From: Pseudoneurospora amorphoporcata
Lineage: Eukaryota > Ascomycota > Sordariomycetes > Sordariales > Sordariaceae
NCBI GenBank assembly: GCA_033297205.1
Contig: MU859160.1
Location: forward strand, 62,001 to 126,000
Direction: 5' to 3'
Length of the DNA: 64,000 nt
The notes beneath the pieces were generated by a model. That model was given only the letters and a program-made list of their open reading frames with translations. It was not told where the DNA came from and did no database searches. The position numbers and the translations under genes are program-made. Below, in pieces: positions 57,446 through 64,000 of the stretch (position 1 is the first letter of the stretch; each line of letters starts with the position of its first letter).

Positions 57446-60400
57446 ATGTCGGACTCGGATTTTGAGCAGATCAAGAAGCTCCAGCAAGAGCGCAATGCTG
57501 CTGCTGCCGCCAAGAATGGTTCGCGTAGCTTTGATCCTGCCAACCAACGATCCGACAACAACACCAAAGCCAAGCTGGGAGAAGTATGGGACACCGACCT
57601 GTATGAACGCGACAGCGGCGACAAGTTTGCGGGCTACCACACCACCCTGCCCGCTACCGATGGCGACGATGAAGAGATGGAAGATGCCGATTCCGGCCGC
57701 CGCCTAGTAGGACAGTACACCGCCACGCGAGCCCAGATCGATGAGTTCGCACACGGCGATGGCGTCGAGGAGGATGATCCCCTGGCTGGCCGGGGCGAAA
57801 AGAGCAACCGCATTGCCGACAGGGAGACCAACTACCAGAAGCGCCGATTCGACCGCGTTCTGACCCCTACACGAGCCGATCCTTTTGCTGCCAACCGCCA
57901 GGCAGGTGCCGCCGAGGAAGGAGAAAGCTACCGGGAAATCATGGAACGTCGCGAGCTGGAGCGGGAGGAAGAGCGCGTACGACGGGCCATCGAGCAGAAA
58001 AGGAAGGAGGGCGGCCCTGTCGAGGAGCACCAGCCCACTCTCAAGGATGCCGGTGACAAGGAGAACGAGGAGGCTGGCTCTACTGAAGCTGCGGCTGGCC
58101 GGAAGCGCAAGAAGAGATGGGATGTGGCCTCTACAGAAGAGGCCACCCCGACACCAGAGCCCAAGAAGAGGTCTAGGTGGGATCAAGCACCATCTGTTGC
58201 CGCTCCAGGAGCTCCAGGGGCGGAACCTAAGAAGCGATCCCGCTGGGACCAGGCGCCTTCTGCCACTCCCGTTGGCAATGTCGGCCTAGCTACCCCGATG
58301 CACCCTACCCAGACCGCCGTAGTACAACCAGCTTTCGGCACTGATGCGGCCGGTCGATACGCGCCGCTTAGCGACGAGGAGCTGAATGCCATGCTTCCGG
58401 GCCCCGAGCAAGGTTACAAGATTCTTGATCCACCACCAGGGTATGCCCCCGTACGAGCACCGACACACAAGCTGATGCAGGCTCCGGCCCCAACCACGGG
58501 CTTCATGATGCAGGACCCTGACAGCGGACGGATGACGGGCCAGCAGGTACCCAAGGAGATCCCCGGTGTGGGTGACCTGCAATTCTTCAAGCCCGAAGAT
58601 ATGGCATACTTCGGCAAGCTTACCGACGGAGCCGATGAGGAGAGTTTGAGCGTCGAAGAGCTCAAGGAGAGAAAGATCATGAGACTTCTCTTAAAGGTCA
58701 AGAACGGTACTCCTCCCATGAGAAAGACTGCGCTCAGACAACTGACAGACAATGCCCGCAACTTCGGTGCCGGTCCCCTCTTCAACCAAATTCTTCCTCT
58801 GCTCATGGAGAAGACGTTGGAGGACCAGGAACGCCATCTTCTCGTCAAGGTTATCGATCGTATCTTGTACAAGCTCGATGACATGGTTCGACCATACGTT
58901 CACAAGATTCTCGTCGTTATCGAACCTCTTCTTATCGATCAGGATTACTATGCCCGTGTTGAGGGTCGGGAAATTATTTCGAACCTCAGCAAGGCTGCTG
59001 GTCTTGCCACAATGATCAGTGTCATGCGTCCAGATATTGATCACGTCGATGAGTATGTCAGAAACACTACTGCCAGAGCCTTTGCCGTAGTTGCTTCGGC
59101 TTTGGGTATCCCAGCTCTGCTTCCCTTCTTGCGAGCTGTGTGCCGGAGCAAGAAGTCGTGGCAGGCTCGTCACACAGGTGTTAAGATTGTCCAGCAGATC
59201 CCCATCTTGATGGGCTGCGCAGTCTTGCCCCATCTCAAGCAGCTGGTTGACTGTATTGGACCCAACCTGAACGACGAACAGACCAAGGTCCGCACAGTGA
59301 CCAGTTTGGCCATCGCCGCTCTGGCCGAGGCATCCAACCCCTACGGTATCGAGAGCTTCGATGACATCCTCAACCCTCTCTGGACCGGTGCCCGAAAGCA
59401 ACGAGGCAAGGGTCTGGCGGGTTTCCTCAAGGCTGTCGGTTACATTATCCCGCTTATGGATGAAGACTATGCCAACTACTACACCAGTCAAATCATGGAG
59501 ATTCTTCTACGAGAATTTGCCTCTCCAGATGAAGAGATGAAGAAAGTCGTGCTAAAGGTGATTTCACAGTGCGCCGCCACCGATGGAGTAACGGCTGGAT
59601 ATCTCAAGGAGCATGTGCTGGACGAGTTCTTCAAGAGCTTCTGGGTACGGCGTATGGCTCTGGACAAGCGCAACTACCGACAGGTCGTTGAGACCACTGT
59701 TGACATTGGCCAAAAGGTTGGTGTAAGCGAGATTCTGGAAAGGATCGTTGCCAATTTGAAGGATGAGAGCGAAGCCTATCGTAAGATGACAGTGGAGACG
59801 GTCGAGAAGATTGTGGCCTCTCTCGGTGCCGCCGACATTGGCGAGCGTTTGGAAGAACGCCTTATCGATGGCATTCTGCATGCGTTCCAGGAACAGAGCG
59901 TCGAGGATATCGTTATGCTCAACGGCTTCGGTTCGGTGGTCAACGCACTGGGTACCCGATGCAAGCCTTACCTTCCTCAGATCGTCAGTACCATTCTCTG
60001 GCGTCTGAACAACAAGTCAGCTACTGTACGACAGCAAGCAGCTGATTTGATCTCCCGCATTGCCATGGTTATGAAGCAATGCGGTGAGGATGCCCTCATG
60101 GGTAAGCTTGGTATTGTCCTTTACGAGTATCTCGGTGAAGAGTATCCCGAGGTTCTTGGCTCCATTCTTGGTGCCCTTCGTTCCATTGTTACGGTCGTGG
60201 GTATCAGCCAGATGCAGCCCCCTATCAAGGATCTTCTGCCTCGGCTCACCCCCATTCTTCGTAACCGACACGAGAAGGTACAAGAGAACACGATTGATCT
60301 TGTAGGTCGTATTGCCGATCGCGGTCCCGAGAGTGTCAACGCCCGCGAATGGATGCGCATCTGCTTCGAGCTTCTCGACATGCTCAAGGCTCACAAGAAG

Positions 60401-61093
60401 GGCATCAGACGTGCTGCCAACAACACTTTCGGTTTCATTGCCAAGGCCATCGGTCCTCAGGATGTCCTTGCTACCCTGCTGAACAACCTCCGCGTTCAGG
60501 AGCGTCAGTCCCGTGTCAACACGGCCGTCGCCATCGGTATCGTTGCCGAGACATGCGCGCCCTTCACTGTGTTGCCCGCCCTCATGAACGAGTACCGGGT
60601 CCCCGAGCTCAACGTTCAGAACGGTGTGCTCAAGTCGCTCTCCTTCCTCTTCGAGTACATCGGCGAGATGGCCAAGGACTATGTCTACGCTGTCACGCCG
60701 CTCCTGGAGGACGCCCTCATTGACAGAGACCAAGTGCACAGACAAACAGCCGCCAGTGTCGTCAAGCACATTGCCCTAGGCGTCGTCGGTCTCGGCTGCG
60801 AGGATGCTATGGTCCATTTGCTCAACTTGCTGTACCCCAACCTGTTCGAGACCAGCCCTCACGTCATCGACCGCATCGTTGAAGCTATCGAGGCCATCAG
60901 GATGGCTGTCGGTCCGGGACTCGTCCTTAACTACGTCTGGGCCGGTCTCTTCCACCCGGCGAGAAAGGTGCGGACACCATATTGGCGTCTGTACAACGAT
61001 GCGTATGTCCAATGCGCGGACGCTATGGTGCCGTACTACCCTAACCTCATCGAGGAGGGTATCGACAGGACGGAGTTGGCGGTTGTGCTTTAG
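57446..61093 (+). CDS. Splicing factor 3B subunit 1 (SF3B1/Hsh155/SAP155)
   Basis: This is an intronless gene of 1215 aa. The N-terminal third is acidic and disordered. It carries three U2AF-ligand motifs with the core basic-then-RWD pattern: W225 (KKRWD), W245 and W267 (KKRSRWDQAP twice). The rest (about residues 400-1215) is a superhelix of about 20 HEAT repeats. The segment DEQTKVRT holds the Lys matching human K700, the site most often changed in human blood cancers. SF3B1 is the core of the U2 snRNP SF3b complex. It contacts the branch-site helix and binds the U2AF large-subunit UHM through its Trp motifs, in the nucleus. A 3.6-kb gene with no intron is unusual here, where most of the window's genes are split. 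Confidence 0.97.
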   Translation: MSDSDFEQIKKLQQERNAAAAAKNGSRSFDPANQRSDNNTKAKLGEVWDTDLYERDSGDKFAGYHTTLPATDGDDEEMEDADSGRRLVGQYTATRAQIDEFAHGDGVEEDDPLAGRGEKSNRIADRETNYQKRRFDRVLTPTRADPFAANRQAGAAEEGESYREIMERRELEREEERVRRAIEQKRKEGGPVEEHQPTLKDAGDKENEEAGSTEAAAGRKRKKRWDVASTEEATPTPEPKKRSRWDQAPSVAAPGAPGAEPKKRSRWDQAPSATPVGNVGLATPMHPTQTAVVQPAFGTDAAGRYAPLSDEELNAMLPGPEQGYKILDPPPGYAPVRAPTHKLMQAPAPTTGFMMQDPDSGRMTGQQVPKEIPGVGDLQFFKPEDMAYFGKLTDGADEESLSVEELKERKIMRLLLKVKNGTPPMRKTALRQLTDNARNFGAGPLFNQILPLLMEKTLEDQERHLLVKVIDRILYKLDDMVRPYVHKILVVIEPLLIDQDYYARVEGREIISNLSKAAGLATMISVMRPDIDHVDEYVRNTTARAFAVVASALGIPALLPFLRAVCRSKKSWQARHTGVKIVQQIPILMGCAVLPHLKQLVDCIGPNLNDEQTKVRTVTSLAIAALAEASNPYGIESFDDILNPLWTGARKQRGKGLAGFLKAVGYIIPLMDEDYANYYTSQIMEILLREFASPDEEMKKVVLKVISQCAATDGVTAGYLKEHVLDEFFKSFWVRRMALDKRNYRQVVETTVDIGQKVGVSEILERIVANLKDESEAYRKMTVETVEKIVASLGAADIGERLEERLIDGILHAFQEQSVEDIVMLNGFGSVVNALGTRCKPYLPQIVSTILWRLNNKSATVRQQAADLISRIAMVMKQCGEDALMGKLGIVLYEYLGEEYPEVLGSILGALRSIVTVVGISQMQPPIKDLLPRLTPILRNRHEKVQENTIDLVGRIADRGPESVNAREWMRICFELLDMLKAHKKGIRRAANNTFGFIAKAIGPQDVLATLLNNLRVQERQSRVNTAVAIGIVAETCAPFTVLPALMNEYRVPELNVQNGVLKSLSFLFEYIGEMAKDYVYAVTPLLEDALIDRDQVHRQTAASVVKHIALGVVGLGCEDAMVHLLNLLYPNLFETSPHVIDRIVEAIEAIRMAVGPGLVLNYVWAGLFHPARKVRTPYWRLYNDAYVQCADAMVPYYPNLIEEGIDRTELAVVL

Positions 61094-64000
61094 ACGATGC
61101 GATGAGAGGAAGGTTAGCGGGAGCAAACATTGTTTCGTGTTCAAATGATTCAGATTCGTCATGACGACGAGAGGGAACAACACGATTGTTTTATCGAAAC
61201 GGCTTTGGGTTTTGGGCGCTATTGAAGGCTTCACACTCACACACGTGCACATCAAAAGAATCGAGTGATGCCACTGTGCGATACGCACTCTAAAACGAGG
61301 TGTGTGCCAATATCATCGTTTGTCGTATTGGTTAGGACATTCGAGATGATGGCATGGCATTCCACGTTGTGAACGGATGGTTGTCGTTGTTATTAGGTTA
61401 GGTAGTAGCTAGGTTGTTACATATTCTCGTGTAGAGTTCAGGGCAAGCGAGCAGTTGTTGAGCGTAAAAAAGGATACATGCATAATTGAAGGAGATTGTC
61501 GATGATCTCTCTCGGGCTTCTCTTGAAACCCCCGTGTTTGTTAAACGTTTTCGGACTGCCCAATTCTCTTTTGAACATAGCTGGCTTGCTATAGCCTTCA
61601 GTTGGCAGTCCTTCCAGCCATGATCATCTTCGTGTTAAACTGGCTTTGTTCGACCTGAAGTAATTGATTGCTCGAGCGTTTGTCTGGTGGTTACTAACCT
61701 GATTATCCTGTACCTTCTCACTCACCCGTCATCCAACACCTCCGGCTCTTCACCAACCACTAGCATGACATTAGGATTAGGATTCTCGATTCGCTCTTCT
61801 GCTTCCTACTATGAGCAGAGCTTTCTCGAGGCTGATTCATGGCTGATCAATGGCTGTCGCTCAAGGAGAGAAAGCGAAAAGCGAGGCGTCACGATGCACA
61901 TTGCATTGGTACCTGTTGTCAGCCCGGGAACGGATCGTTGAATAACAAGGGAAGAGGTGACAGATAACATCCTATTGATCTCCCTCTTCGCCTTCTCTTC
62001 ATCTTTTTCTTCACTTCTCTCTTCACTTCATTTGTATCAACTATCGACTTCTCCCAAGCCGTCTCTGCATCAGAGACACTAGTGCAAAACACAACTCCTG
62101 TTAATGTCAGTTGCCAATAGGTTATTCTGCCAGGACGACCTCATCCCAATACAGCTCCCTTTCACAATGTTTTTACGTCATGTTCTGTACCGGTAGACAG
62201 AGCTAGAGGCGGGAACGACTGAGTAGTTCGATTGCTCGCTCTTTCGCACTTGTCCTGCATTGTTCTTTGTGTGTAGAGGTACCCTCCGGCCGCCAGCTTG
62301 CGGAAGCACGGTTCGTTTATGCTTTCCTCACCTAGGTATTCCTGCAATGGTCTTGTCAACTCAACCAGAAGGGGTAAGTATGAAAACGTTTTTTTACACA
62401 TCTTGTCCAAACTACCGTTGAGACACACGAGCATTCATAAACACTCATCCATTACATGATTTCCGCTTCTACGAGGTAAAGTCAAGCAGCGAATGATCCT
62501 TGCCATGTGTCTTTTGTCCCAGTCTCCGGGTCTAAGTGGCATCAGACAGCGGACAGCCGCCATCTGATCTGCTTCGACATGCTCAAGAACTTAAGCAGGG
62601 ACTTGACTTGAACCGTTTCGGCCCCGTCATGGATTATTCACCAAGACGTGAGTGAGTTGCTTCCCGAGTCTCACGATACTATACTGGTCTTGGAACTCGA
62701 ACCAATTTCTGTATGATGCCTCTCTTCAAGTCAAATCAAAGTCGTTTGTGAGCCGAATTCTCTTGTGTGTCGGTGTTTGTTCTGAGTTGTACGCTTTACG
62801 ACATCTCCAACTCAGCCAACCACGGCGTAGGGCTAGTATAATCATATGCAGTTTGCTTGATAGTGTATGATGGCGTGCAGCTATGCTTTACTACGTAAGA
62901 TCTGGGGAGTTTACGGAGGTAGGTACAGATCTGGACGCCTCATTACGGGTATAAGATACGGAAGCCTTGAGATTGTCATTTTCGGACTCGACGTGTTGTA
63001 GCAAGCTAGCTATCTGAACTAGCCAAGAGTATGTATAACAACTCACATGAGTAGGTAGTCCGTAGTGTATCTAGGTGGTGTTCTCCCAGCAGTTACCAGT
63101 AGTTGGTTCTACAGTGTGCCGCTATTCGGTAGCCAATGTTCAAACTGTAGTGCCAAAGTAGGGTGGTGACCCCCACGCATCTCTCTTAGTAAACATCGCC
63201 GCCGCTGCCTCCATCGCCGCACTCAAGCACCACAGCTTCTCTAACCGAAGCAGAAAACCCGGTTCCTGGATGTTCTTCAGGGCAATAACATGTGAACAAT
63301 ACAGTGTCTGCCTTTGGTGAAGCTGAATGAGGGGACCAGACATTGTCAAATCCAGGTACAGTGCCCAAAATCGGCGGTGTGTTTACACAGTATGTAGAGG
63401 GTATCCCGTGTCTGGCTGGTGGAATAGGGGTCCAAGGATGTTTCCAACTTTCCAGAAGCACCCGACCTGTTGCTGTTTTCAGCTCGTCAACAAACGATCC
63501 CTCACTCTCCAGACCGAACCTGTCGGGGTCTGCCTGTCTCCAGAGGCAAAGGTTCCTTGCCAGCTCCCCGAGGATACGCCGACTGTTCGTAGGGATAAAG
63601 TCAAAACTGGCAAAAGGGAAGAAAAGAAAAGCTAAAATTCGTCACCAGGGAAGTCCTTGAACCCTTGAACCATACCGCAGTAACGACAAAGCAGGTGACC
63701 GTGACACCGACTGGTGTTTAGAGTTAAAGGAGTCTCGCTCAAGCCTCGGAACAGAGCGGTTGCTATTGGCTGACCGCCACCAGAACCCCCCTGTCTCCTA
63801 CAGCCTAAATTACCTAATTCCCTGGTACACCGCCCTGGCTTGCTCTGGAGGTCCAAGGCGACCTAGAAGGGGAAACCGAAAACAGGAGACCGTCAGGAAC
63901 AAAGCATTGTGGAATCCGTAACACTCATGGAACGGAGGGAAGCGGAGAAAAGACATGTATGGAGAACCGAATTGTGAATGCAATCAACAAACCAGGGAAT
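61094..64000. other. Region downstream of SF3B1 to the right edge
   Basis: I find no supportable gene in these 2.9 kb. Open frames are short and lack domains. The first few hundred bases are the SF3B1 3' UTR. The rest is mixed-composition intergenic sequence; a gene beyond the right edge could have its promoter here. Confidence 0.45.

Noticed and set aside
1..64000. CRISPR arrays, tRNA genes, rRNA, transposons or RIP-mutated repeats
   Set aside because: I saw no spaced repeat array, no convincing tRNA cloverleaf, no transposase or reverse transcriptase frame, and no long AT-rich RIP-like tract. A tRNAscan and repeat search would settle this.

Overview
The window is nuclear DNA of a filamentous ascomycete, most likely a Sordariaceae species close to Neurospora or Sordaria. 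The evidence is a CYT-18-type mitochondrial tyrosyl-tRNA synthetase, a fungal-order betaine-lipid synthase, a Zn2Cys6 regulator, and short introns (about 50-150 nt) with GT donors and CTAAC/CTGAC branch sites. No operons, Shine-Dalgarno sites, CRISPR arrays, integrases or recognisable transposons were seen. The species call is inference.

Left third (1-26.3 kb): dsk2 (ubiquilin, +), npr2 (TORC1 regulator, -), cyt-18 (mitochondrial TyrRS, -), sdh4 (complex II anchor, +, with an 18-nt internal exon), a Zn2Cys6 transcription factor (-) with an in-frame stop inside its zinc cluster, bta1 (betaine lipid synthase, -) and hap2 (CCAAT-binding NF-YA subunit, -). A gene-poor gap at 14.2-20.3 kb holds a diverged direct repeat with one intact and one decayed small reading frame.

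Middle (26.3-44.2 kb): about 13.6 kb with no recognisable gene, broken by poly(A)/poly(T) tracts and a hairpin, then one Ser/Pro-rich basic-tailed protein of unknown function at 39.9-41.0 kb, then another empty 3.2 kb.

Right third (44.2-61.1 kb) is dense: fan1 (VRR-NUC repair nuclease, -), sdc1 (COMPASS DPY-30 subunit, +), rps13 (-), U2AF large subunit (-), ogg1 (8-oxoguanine glycosylase, +), a UBE3D-like E3 ligase (-) and the SF3B1 orthologue (+, intronless). 61.1-64.0 kb shows nothing supportable.

Functional themes: mitochondrial expression and respiration (cyt-18 and sdh4 diverge from one 866-bp region; hap2, a likely regulator of such genes, lies in the same window), pre-mRNA 3' splice-site recognition (the U2AF large subunit and its SF3B1 partner lie about 4 kb apart), DNA repair (fan1, ogg1) and ubiquitin handling (dsk2, UBE3D-like). 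Most genes are housekeeping. I found no convincing new multi-gene system. The most interesting items are the transcription factor with a stop in its zinc cluster, the CCAAT cluster upstream of hap2, the sdh4 micro-exon and the small-ORF direct repeat.
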